25,457 bases of DNA from Glacieibacterium sp964246975. GTDB taxonomy: Bacteria; Pseudomonadota; Alphaproteobacteria; Sphingomonadales; Sphingomonadaceae. Below the pieces are notes generated by a model that was given only the letters and a program-made list of their open reading frames with translations, was not told the DNA's origin and did not search any database. Made by a program: the position numbers and the translations under genes. The stretch spans positions 1 through 25,457 of the forward strand of contig CAXTSL010000037.1 in the NCBI GenBank assembly GCA_964246975.1, given 5' to 3'. How positions within the stretch are numbered: the first letter of the stretch is position 1; the number at the start of each line of letters is the position of its first letter. This document shows positions 1 to 6,875 of this stretch, piece by piece.

Positions 1-731
1 AGTTCGACGGCAAAACCCACACGACGTCCTACGGCGATTTCGTCACGCAGGTCGCGGGTGGGTCGAGCAAGGCGGCCGAAACGACACGCACCTCCGAACT
101 GCGCGACGGTTACGCCCAAAGTGTCGTCGGCGCGTGCCAGGCGGTACTCGGCAAGGGTTATCCGTTCGGCAAGGGCAACGACCTCCAGCCCGCCGACGTG
201 TCACGCGTCGCGGGCATCGTCACGGGCTTCGGGCAGAACCAGCTCGGCACCTATCTCGCGCGCGACGGCAAGATGTGGCGCTGGATCAGCGAACCGACGG
301 TCAAGAACTTCACCCCCGAAAGCGCCCACAGCTTCCAGCGCGCCGAGGGTGTCAGCCAGCTGATGGGCGGCAATCTCGTGCTGCGGATCAGCGCCGCCCC
401 GACCAACAAGGGCGGTGTCCGCCTGCGCGCCGGGGGCGTGCCGATGGACCTCAACCCGGGGGCTTCGGGCGAGCGCTTCAGCTGGTCGAGCGGCGGCAGC
501 CAGGTCGCCGAGATGGCCGCGACCAACGGCGGCGTCGCACCGCCATTGCGCGAGGAGGGGCCGTGGGCACTGTTCCGCATTCTCGACCATGCGCGCAAGC
601 AGGTTACGGGGCCGACGAAATATCGCTTCATCTTCTCGCCCGACAGCGCGATCGATATCGAGGTCGCGGGCGGCCCCGACCCGTTCGCCCCCGACGGTCC
701 GTTCGCACTGCGTTGCCCGGCGCGGCTGTGA
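1..731 (+). CDS. tssM: TssM (IcmF-type) T6SS membrane complex protein, C-terminal part only
   Basis: The reading frame is open from the left edge (first full codon at position 3) to TGA at 729-731, so only about the last 242 residues are visible. TssM is the large inner-membrane protein that spans the periplasm and, with TssJ and TssL, anchors the T6SS sheath. The visible part fits the periplasmic C-terminal region of the family: a helical stretch ending in a Cys, then a GKGYPFGKGN stretch like the conserved RYPF motif, an Asp-containing stretch followed by GFGQNQLGTYL (matching the family's FFGPGG..D.FF region), a Trp-rich segment, and a beta-rich end with GPWALFRILD. The stop overlaps the next start in GTGA, so it is co-translated with tagF. 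The identification rests on these motifs plus the neighbours, and the N-terminus is outside the window. Confidence 0.85.
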   Translation, partial: FDGKTHTTSYGDFVTQVAGGSSKAAETTRTSELRDGYAQSVVGACQAVLGKGYPFGKGNDLQPADVSRVAGIVTGFGQNQLGTYLARDGKMWRWISEPTVKNFTPESAHSFQRAEGVSQLMGGNLVLRISAAPTNKGGVRLRAGGVPMDLNPGASGERFSWSSGGSQVAEMAATNGGVAPPLREEGPWALFRILDHARKQVTGPTKYRFIFSPDSAIDIEVAGGPDPFAPDGPFALRCPARL

Positions 732-1348
732 GCGACGCCGGTCTTTCCGCCACGCCGGCGGAGCGCGGCCTGATCGCGGGCCTGTTCGGCAAGCTGCCCG
801 CACATGGCGATTTCGTCGAGCGCGGCTGGCCGCCCGAAGTCACCGGCGCGCTCGACGCTTGGCTGACCGCCGCCGTGGCCGCCGAACGCGAGGGGGCCGA
901 CGACGAGGCGTTCGAGGCGCGCATGAACGGCGCGCCGATGTGGCAGGGGTATGTCGCCCCGGGGCTGGCGGGACCGTTGGCGCTGCACCTCGCGCTGGCG
1001 CCGTCGATCGACAAGGCGGGGCGCTATTTCTTCCTGACAGCCGGGGTGGCAGGTCCCGCCGATCTCGTCTGGGCAGTCGCGGCGCAACAGCCGCAATTCG
1101 GCAGCGCGCTCGAAAACGCGATGTACGATGCGCTCGGCGGCGACCTCGACGCCGACGCGATGCTCGGCGTGGTCGCGGATGCGGTCGACACGCCGAACGC
1201 GCGCGCGGCGATGCTCGGCGGCCTGGCGCTTCCGCCCGACACTGCGTGGTGGGTCGGCGACCCCGCCGACGGTGCGCCGGTGCTGGTCCGGTCGCCGCGC
1301 GCCGACAGCGCGCTGATCGACCTGCTGCTGAGCGTAGGCGAGGGATGA
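728..1348 (+). CDS. tagF: TagF, T6SS post-translational repressor
   Basis: 206 residues, starting at GTG 728, which overlaps the tssM stop (GTGA). This start puts the family hallmark GLFGKLPAHGDF at residues 18-29. Further along are MWQGYVAPGLAG and LAPSIDKAGRYFFLT, which match the TagF (DUF2094) core WQ..L..G..G and PSVDRAGR.FPL. TagF proteins keep the T6SS silent: in Pseudomonas and Agrobacterium they act by binding the FHA protein and blocking assembly independently of phosphorylation. Length is normal for a free-standing TagF. No membrane segment or signal peptide is seen, so it is cytoplasmic. The stop overlaps the phosphatase start by 4 bases, which matters because TagF and the phosphatase are one fused protein in some alphaproteobacteria. 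An upstream ATG in the same frame at 134 would overlap tssM extensively and adds an Arg-rich non-family sequence, so it is rejected. Confidence 0.88.
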   Translation: MSDAGLSATPAERGLIAGLFGKLPAHGDFVERGWPPEVTGALDAWLTAAVAAEREGADDEAFEARMNGAPMWQGYVAPGLAGPLALHLALAPSIDKAGRYFFLTAGVAGPADLVWAVAAQQPQFGSALENAMYDALGGDLDADAMLGVVADAVDTPNARAAMLGGLALPPDTAWWVGDPADGAPVLVRSPRADSALIDLLLSVGEG

Positions 1349-2094
1349 TGCAGCTCCGCCATCGCTCGGCCCCGCGCACCCATGTCGGCCTCGTCCGCAA
1401 GGTCAACGAAGATTCGCTGCTGGCGCGCGACGAGGCAGCCCTGTGGGTCGTCGCCGACGGCATGGGCGGCCACGACAACGGCCAATGGGCATCGCAGACG
1501 CTGATCGCGCAGTTCGCGGCGCTCGACATGCCCGCCGACCCCGCCGCGCGCGGCAGTGCTTTGGTCTCGGCGTTCGAGGCGGGCAATACGACGATCAACG
1601 ACGCGGCGGTCACGGCGGGCAAGCAGATGGGCACCACGGCGGTGCTGTTCCACCTCAACGGCGACGACACGCTGTTCCTGTGGGTCGGCGACAGCCGCAT
1701 CTACCGCGCGCGGCGAGGCGAGCTGACGCAGGTGACGCGCGACCATACCGTCGTGCAGGAACTCGTCGACCGCGGCAGCCTCGCCCCCGAGGACGCCGAG
1801 TCGCACCCGATGAGCCATGTGCTCAGCCGCGCCGTCGGCACCGAGGCGGCGTTGCGCTATGACTGTATCGTCGACAAGGCGTGGCCGGGCGACCGCTATC
1901 TGTTGTGCAGCGACGGCCTGACGAAAGTCGTGCCCGAGGTGCTGATTGCGCGTATAATGGCGCGCGGCAACATCGACGCCGCCGCCGATCAACTCGTTGC
2001 CGAGACGCTCGAACGCGGTGCCCCCGACAATACCAGCATCGTCATCGTGTCGGTCGAGGAAACCACGGCGCTCAGCGGACAGGACGAACTATGA
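1345..2094 (+). CDS. pppA: PP2C-family Ser/Thr phosphatase of the T6SS phospho-switch
   Basis: 249 residues. Start ATG 1345 overlaps the tagF stop (ATGA); a second ATG at 1348 would shorten it by one residue. The full PP2C (PPM) motif set is present: VRKVNED at 17-23, VADGMGGH at 36-43, MGTTAV, VGDSRIY, TRDHTVVQ, HVLSRAVG, LLCSDGL around D190, and APDNTSIVIV at 226-235. All the metal-binding Asp residues expected for two-metal catalysis are there, so it should be active. PppA-type enzymes dephosphorylate the FHA scaffold (or TssL) and so oppose the kinase encoded next. There is no signal peptide or transmembrane segment. The stop overlaps the kinase start by 4 bases. The gene name is given by family and position in the locus; generic stp-type naming would be equally valid. 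Confidence 0.9.
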   Translation: MMQLRHRSAPRTHVGLVRKVNEDSLLARDEAALWVVADGMGGHDNGQWASQTLIAQFAALDMPADPAARGSALVSAFEAGNTTINDAAVTAGKQMGTTAVLFHLNGDDTLFLWVGDSRIYRARRGELTQVTRDHTVVQELVDRGSLAPEDAESHPMSHVLSRAVGTEAALRYDCIVDKAWPGDRYLLCSDGLTKVVPEVLIARIMARGNIDAAADQLVAETLERGAPDNTSIVIVSVEETTALSGQDEL

Positions 2095-4277
2095 GCGACG
2101 ACGATCTGCCCAAGCCCGACAATGCCAATGCGGGCGAACGCACTGTCGTGGCAAGCGCCGACAGCCTTGCCGCCGCACTCGACGCACACGCCGCGAAGAG
2201 CGCGCCGCCGCTGGCGTCGGCATGGCCGGGTGGCGAGCCTGGCGATCCGTTCGGCGCACCCGCACCGGCTGACGATCCGTTCAGCGCATCGAACGCGTTC
2301 GCCCCCGATCCGTACGGCGCTTCCGAGGCCGCCGACCCCTTCGCGTCCGCACCCGAGGCGTATGACGCGAGGCACCCCGCGCCAGACCCGTTCGGTGGCA
2401 CCGTCGCACCATCCGCCGACCCGTTCGGCGCACCCGCGCCCTCCCCCGACCAGCTCGCCGAAGCCGAGGCCAAGATCGAGGCGCTGCCCGAGGCGCAGAC
2501 CGCCCAGCCCGCGGTGCCGTCGTTCGGCTCGGGGCCGCCGGGCAGCCTCGTCGGCTATCAGCTCAACGATCTGTTCGAGATCGTCCGCTTCATCGCGCGC
2601 GGCGGCATGGGCGAGGTCTACGAGGGGCGCAACCTGGCGAGCGGCGAGCGCGTCGCGATCAAGGTCATCCTGCCGCAGTTCGCCGCCGACGCGCAGTTCA
2701 TGTCGCTGTTCCGCCGCGAGGCCTCGGCGCTCGAACGTCTTGGCCACGATGCGCTGGTCAAGTACCGGACGCTGGCGTTCGACCGCACGACGCAGCTCAA
2801 CTATCTCGCCATCGAATTCGTCGACGGCGTGCCGATGTCCGATGTCCTCGACGGTGTGCCCGCCGAGGCCAACATGGTCCGCATCGTCTTGCGCCGCCTC
2901 GCCGCAGGCCTCGGCAACGCCCATGCGGCGGGTGTCATCCACCGCGACCTGTCGCCCGACAATATCCTGCTTCCCGACGGCGACGTGGCGCGCGCCAAGA
3001 TTATCGACTTCGGCATCGCCAAGGACACCAACCCCGGCGAGAAATCGGTCGTCGGCGATGCGTTCGCGGGCAAGTTCGGTTACGCCGCTCCCGAAATCTT
3101 CGGCAAATACAAACGCTCTGTCGGGCCGTGGACCGATGTCTACAGCCTCGCGCTGACCGTCCTTGCCTATGCGAAGGGGTCGCCGCTCGACATGGGGGTG
3201 ACGATCGTCGACGCGCTCGACGCGCGCGACCATGTCCCCAACCTCGAATTCCTTGCGTCCGATCTCGTGCCGGTATTCTCCGGCATGCTCGAGCCCGACC
3301 CCGAAGTCCGCTTCCGCTCGATGGACGCGGTGATCGAAGCGCTCGACGCGCCGGCGGTGGCGAACATGGGTGCGAACCTGCGCAGTGCGTTCGGCACCCC
3401 CGACACGCCGCTCGACGACGACCGCCCGGCGACCAAGCCCGCCTTCGTCCGCGCCGACGCCGCGACCGCGCCCCCGGCGGCCGCACCCAAAAGCAAGCTG
3501 CCACTGTTCGGCGGCATCGGCGCGGCGGTCCTCGTGGCAGCGGTCGGCGGGTATTTCGCGCTGAGCGGCGGCGACAAACTCGCCGAGACTGCAGCGATCC
3601 CTGACGCCACGACCGCACCGCCTGCCGCTGCCTCAGCTGCCGCTCCGTCGCGTCCCGCGTGGGCGCAGGCGCGTCCGGAGCTGCTCGCCGCGCTTGCCGC
3701 CGTGCCGTGCAGCGACCTCAGGATAGCGGGCGAGCCTGACGCCGACGGGCATATTCTGATCATCGGCTGGCGCGCGGCGGGCTCGTCGCTGCCCCGCGCG
3801 CCGAGCGGCTATTCGCTCGACGCAGGCGACGCCGCGACGATCACTTCGCCCAGCCGCGAGACCTGCGAGATCATCGCCAAGCTCCGGACGGCCGTGCCCG
3901 CAGGTGGCGAAGGCGGCTTCGGTATCACGGGCTCGCAACGGATCAACTATTCGAGCGCGCGCAAGGATGCCAACGGTTACGTTCCCGTGGACCTCAACCT
4001 TAAGGCGGGCCCGCCGGGAATGGGTCAGGTATTGTTGCTGATTGCCGCTGACGTTCCCCAAGGTAAGGAAGACCGTATCCTGTCGACGCCCACGAGCGCC
4101 ATCGACATGACGGCGCTGCCCTTCGAGCAAAAAGCCAATCGCTACCTTGCGGTCGTCATCGCGGGCGGAACCCTGCCGCCCGCGCAGAAATGGCCGCTCG
4201 ACACCGGCGCGTTGGCGAGCGCGTGCGGCGGTGGCAAATGCGCTTTGGCAAGCGGCTGGATCGAGCTGACGCCCTGA
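2091..4277 (+). CDS. Membrane Ser/Thr protein kinase of the T6SS phospho-switch (PpkA/Stk type)
   Basis: 728 residues, ATG 2091 overlapping the phosphatase stop (ATGA). Layout: residues 1-115 are low-complexity and Pro/Ala-rich, with six DPF or DPY motifs at about 52-113. A Hanks-type kinase domain runs from about 152 to 420, with glycine loop GGMGEV at 171-176, VAIK lysine at K191, catalytic loop HRDLSPDN at 284-291, DFG at 306-308, then a GYAAPE substrate-positioning motif and a TDVYSLA segment. A second disordered linker leads to one transmembrane helix at about 470-492. A C-terminal domain of about 235 residues, presumably periplasmic, follows with four cysteines (C540, C592, C712, C717) that could form disulfides. 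PpkA-type kinases phosphorylate the FHA protein to license T6SS assembly; the C-terminal sensor is not recognised. The catalytic loop has Ser where most Ser/Thr kinases have Lys (HRDLKP); the catalytic Asp and Asn are kept. The substrate is inferred from the locus. Confidence 0.88.
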   Translation: MSDDDLPKPDNANAGERTVVASADSLAAALDAHAAKSAPPLASAWPGGEPGDPFGAPAPADDPFSASNAFAPDPYGASEAADPFASAPEAYDARHPAPDPFGGTVAPSADPFGAPAPSPDQLAEAEAKIEALPEAQTAQPAVPSFGSGPPGSLVGYQLNDLFEIVRFIARGGMGEVYEGRNLASGERVAIKVILPQFAADAQFMSLFRREASALERLGHDALVKYRTLAFDRTTQLNYLAIEFVDGVPMSDVLDGVPAEANMVRIVLRRLAAGLGNAHAAGVIHRDLSPDNILLPDGDVARAKIIDFGIAKDTNPGEKSVVGDAFAGKFGYAAPEIFGKYKRSVGPWTDVYSLALTVLAYAKGSPLDMGVTIVDALDARDHVPNLEFLASDLVPVFSGMLEPDPEVRFRSMDAVIEALDAPAVANMGANLRSAFGTPDTPLDDDRPATKPAFVRADAATAPPAAAPKSKLPLFGGIGAAVLVAAVGGYFALSGGDKLAETAAIPDATTAPPAAASAAAPSRPAWAQARPELLAALAAVPCSDLRIAGEPDADGHILIIGWRAAGSSLPRAPSGYSLDAGDAATITSPSRETCEIIAKLRTAVPAGGEGGFGITGSQRINYSSARKDANGYVPVDLNLKAGPPGMGQVLLLIAADVPQGKEDRILSTPTSAIDMTALPFEQKANRYLAVVIAGGTLPPAQKWPLDTGALASACGGGKCALASGWIELTP

Positions 4278-4301
4278 GCGCCGGTCGACGTCCGGCCCGC
4301 G

Positions 4302-4589
4302 CTATTTATTGATGATCACCGTCGGGAACCCCAGCACGATCGTGCCGCCGTGCGCGGTCAGGTCGCCGATTCGCGCGGCGGGCTTCTTGCCGACCAGCGT
4401 CGTGAACGCGCCGAGCGCGATCACGTCCGGCGGGCCGACGCACACCGCCATGTCGCCGATGCGCGCCTGTGGCAACATCCCGGTCAGCACGGTGAACTCG
4501 CCGAGGATGATCGGCCCGCCGACATGGGGTACCGGCCCGGTGAACATCGGGCAGACGTGCATGTCGGTGATACGCGAGGCGGGCGGCAT
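4302..4589 (-). CDS. PAAR-repeat protein, T6SS spike tip
   Basis: 95 residues, ATG at 4589. PAAR proteins form a zinc-containing cone that caps the VgrG trimer and carries effectors. The sequence shows three imperfect PAAR-type repeats: PPASRITD near the N-terminus, LPQARIGDMA in the middle and KPAARIGDLT near the end. Candidate metal ligands are the His and Cys in MHVCP, a His in VPHVGG and the His in TAHGG. It is a stand-alone PAAR with no extra toxin domain, near the usual 95-100 residues of the family. It is the last gene of the - strand block vgrG, unknown, fha, paar, 12 bases after the FHA gene stop, and it ends only 24 bases from the convergent kinase gene. As it sits with a cargo-free vgrG, it probably forms a general spike. 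Confidence 0.93.
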   Translation of the reverse strand: MPPASRITDMHVCPMFTGPVPHVGGPIILGEFTVLTGMLPQARIGDMAVCVGPPDVIALGAFTTLVGKKPAARIGDLTAHGGTIVLGFPTVIINK

Positions 4590-4601
4590 GGCGCGTGCTC
4601 C

Positions 4602-6236
4602 TCAACCGGGTCCGGCTTTGGCGATGGTCCGCTCATACGCCTTTTTGAAGTGCTTGGCGAACAGGTCGAGGTACGCGGCCTCGGTCTCGTCGGCGAAGGC
4701 GCGGAACTCGGTCTCGTAGGCGCGCCACAGGGTGGCCTCGCGGCTGCCGGGCAGCACCGATTTCAGCCAGCCGCGCGCGCTAATGCGCTCCTTGATCTTG
4801 TCGGGGGCGAAGCGTTCGATGGTCGCCTGCATCGCATCCTGCATCGCGGCGATCATCGCCATCTCGTGCGCCTGGAGGTCCTCGAAAGCGCCGCGCACCG
4901 CCTGCGCGCCCGGCAGGTCGCCTGGGTCGGGCGCGCCCATCATGCGCCGCAGCGCCTCGTCGGGCTTGCGCGTCCACTTCAGCGGGTTGTTGCCCGCGCG
5001 CTGGAAGGTCGTCACCGATGCGCCGACGCCGAACTGGTTGCGAATCCGCGTCCGCGCGTCGAGCAGGCGGATCAATCCGTCGGCGGTCTGGCGCAGCAAC
5101 TGCCCCGCCGCCTCGACCACCGCTTCGGGGGTGGCGTCGCCCAGATCGGCGCGCCTGATCCCCGTCGCGGCGAGCAGCTTGTCGAACAACCCCGCTTCGC
5201 CCGGCGCGGGCGCGGCAGCCGGACGCGCGGCGGGTGCGGCGGCGGCGCGCGGTGCTGGCGCAGGCGCGGCGGCCACCGGCGGTGGCGCGGGTGCCATCGC
5301 GGCCGCGAAGTCGACCTGCGGCTGGCCGTGCAGCTTGGCCCAGGGGTCGGCAGTCGCGGGCGCGGGCGCGGGCGACGCCGCATAGGAGGACGGTGCCGGC
5401 GCGGCACCGATGCCGAAAGGATCGGCCCCGGCGGGTGCCGCGGGTGCGCCGCCGGCAAAGCCGAAGGGGTCGCCGCTCGGCGGCGGAATCGTGCCGCGCT
5501 GCGGCGGTGGCGCGCCGATGCCGAACGGGTCGCCTGCGGGCGCGGGTGCCGGGGCGGGACGGGCAGCGGGCGGCGGCGCGGGCGACGGTGCGGCAAGGCC
5601 GAAGGGGTCGGCGGGCGGGGCCGACGCCGGGGCGCTCGCGCCCCCACCGATGCCGAACGGATCGCCGCCGCCGAACCCCGACGGCGACGCGCCGCCGCCA
5701 CCGGTGCCGAACGGATCGCCACCCGCGCCCGGCATCGCGAAGGCGTTCATCAACGGATCGCTCGCCGACTGGAACAGCGGCTTGGGCGGCTCGCGCCCGA
5801 ACTTGCGCTCGTCGATCGGCTTCGAGGCCGGTCCCGCCCCCGCGCCCCAGTCGAGGCCCGTACCGAACGCCGCCGCCTCGGCGGTGGCGAATGGCGACGC
5901 TTCGACGACGCCGCCCTCCTCGGGGACTTCCTCGACGCGCACCTGATACTGGCCGATCGCCACCAAGTCACCGTCGCGCAATTGATAGGGTTTGGTGAAG
6001 CGCTGCGTCGAGCCGTTGATGAAGGTGCCGTTGGTGCTGCGGTCGGTGAGGAAGTAGCGCCCGCCCTGATAATCGATCTCGCAATGGACCGAACTGATGA
6101 AATTCTTCGGGTCGGGCAGCGTCCAGTCGGCGTGCGCGGCGCGCCCGATGATCAGTCCATGCTGTTCGAGCGCGACCTCGACCGGGTCCCCCGACGTCAG
6201 CGATGACACGTTTTCGATACTCAGTCGCAGGGTCAC
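4602..6236 (-). CDS. tagH: FHA-domain T6SS scaffold (TagH / Fha type)
   Basis: 544 residues. The start is GTG 6236, which overlaps the stop of the upstream gene as GTGA; there is no good ATG, and the FHA domain begins within about ten residues of this codon. Residues 1-105 form an FHA domain with the phosphothreonine-pocket signatures GRAAHADW, SSVHCEI and STNGTFINGS. A Pro/Ala/Gly-rich linker follows, with six DPFG motifs at about residues 167-277. The C-terminal 200 residues, from about 345, are the conserved domain of T6SS FHA proteins, recognisable by AAGQLLRQTADGLIRLLDAR, NNPLKW, LQAHEMAMIAAMQDAM and FAPDKIKERI. In P. aeruginosa, Fha1 is phosphorylated by PpkA, dephosphorylated by PppA and needed for machine assembly; the same role is inferred here because the kinase and phosphatase genes lie just across the convergent junction. 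Confidence 0.9.
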   Translation of the reverse strand: MTLRLSIENVSSLTSGDPVEVALEQHGLIIGRAAHADWTLPDPKNFISSVHCEIDYQGGRYFLTDRSTNGTFINGSTQRFTKPYQLRDGDLVAIGQYQVRVEEVPEEGGVVEASPFATAEAAAFGTGLDWGAGAGPASKPIDERKFGREPPKPLFQSASDPLMNAFAMPGAGGDPFGTGGGGASPSGFGGGDPFGIGGGASAPASAPPADPFGLAAPSPAPPPAARPAPAPAPAGDPFGIGAPPPQRGTIPPPSGDPFGFAGGAPAAPAGADPFGIGAAPAPSSYAASPAPAPATADPWAKLHGQPQVDFAAAMAPAPPPVAAAPAPAPRAAAAPAARPAAAPAPGEAGLFDKLLAATGIRRADLGDATPEAVVEAAGQLLRQTADGLIRLLDARTRIRNQFGVGASVTTFQRAGNNPLKWTRKPDEALRRMMGAPDPGDLPGAQAVRGAFEDLQAHEMAMIAAMQDAMQATIERFAPDKIKERISARGWLKSVLPGSREATLWRAYETEFRAFADETEAAYLDLFAKHFKKAYERTIAKAGPG

Positions 6237-6841
6237 GCAGCCGACTCCGGTCCACCGCCCCCAGTGTCGCCTGCCGCCGACGCCTCCGCAATGCGCAACA
6301 GGACGCCCAGCTTGTTTTCGAACTCGGCGGGGCCGTCGCTCAGCGCCGCGATCAGCACCGCGCCCGCCACCGCCTGCCCGAACGCACCCGGCGGCGGCGG
6401 CACCCCCTGCTCCTGTTCGGGCGGGGCCATCGATCCCCCCGACAGGAAGATCGCGAGGCACGCCGCGCCATCGGCGGTCGCCCAACCGGCCTTCTCGCCC
6501 GCGACGAACGCCTCGCGCCGCAGCGCGTCGGACGGTTCGCGAACCCAGCGCACCGCCGCCTTGCGCGCCACCGCCGCAGCCGTGGTCTTGGGCGCGCCGC
6601 TGCGCTGCAGGCAGGCCCCGACCCACATCACTGCGTCCATGCGCGGCAGGCACTGCGCGACGAAGCGCGTCGCCTGGATGCGATCGGTATCAAAAAGCGC
6701 CGCGAACGCCTCGGCGGGGGGACGGTCGGCCAACCCGTCGAGCTCGACCGCGTCGTCGAGCAGCGGCGCGAGCTGCGCCGCGCGCGTCCACTTGACCCGC
6801 CGCCACGGGCGCACCGCCGCCGCTGCCACCGCGCCGCTCAT
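6233..6841 (-). CDS. Unrecognised T6SS-locus protein between VgrG and the FHA protein (possibly DUF6931-like)
   Basis: 202 residues from ATG 6841, which has GGGA nine bases upstream; an in-frame GTG at 6856 would add five residues. The protein is Ala-rich, apparently helical and soluble, with no signal peptide or clear membrane helix. Recognisable stretches are FVAQCLPRMDAVMWVGACLQR, a VRWVREPSDALRREAF segment, then AGWATADGAACLAIFLSGGSMAPP and a short C-terminal helix rich in Ala and Gly. From memory it resembles small alphaproteobacterial T6SS-locus proteins filed as DUF6931, but this was not checked. The phrase about MAPPEQE and a Pro-rich stretch recalls T6SS-linked families in which a Ser-Met-Ala-Pro patch is conserved. 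It lies 34 bases after vgrG and overlaps fha by 4 bases, so it is co-transcribed with both. A cargo adaptor or a regulator of the FHA protein would fit this position; neither is shown. Confidence 0.75.
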   Translation of the reverse strand: MSGAVAAAAVRPWRRVKWTRAAQLAPLLDDAVELDGLADRPPAEAFAALFDTDRIQATRFVAQCLPRMDAVMWVGACLQRSGAPKTTAAAVARKAAVRWVREPSDALRREAFVAGEKAGWATADGAACLAIFLSGGSMAPPEQEQGVPPPPGAFGQAVAGAVLIAALSDGPAEFENKLGVLLRIAEASAAGDTGGGGPESAA

Positions 6842-6875
6842 GAAGCCATTTCCCACCGGGCCCCCGCCACGCGCA

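Noticed and set aside
4280..4296. Small GCCGG...CCGGC inverted repeat between kinase and PAAR genes
   Set aside because: Only five base pairs with a seven-base loop; too weak to call a terminator despite the convergent position.
4350..6206. Long + strand open frame opposite the FHA gene (618 codons)
   Set aside because: Arg/Gly-rich translation with no domain; a shadow caused by high GC and the low-complexity DPFG linker on the other strand.
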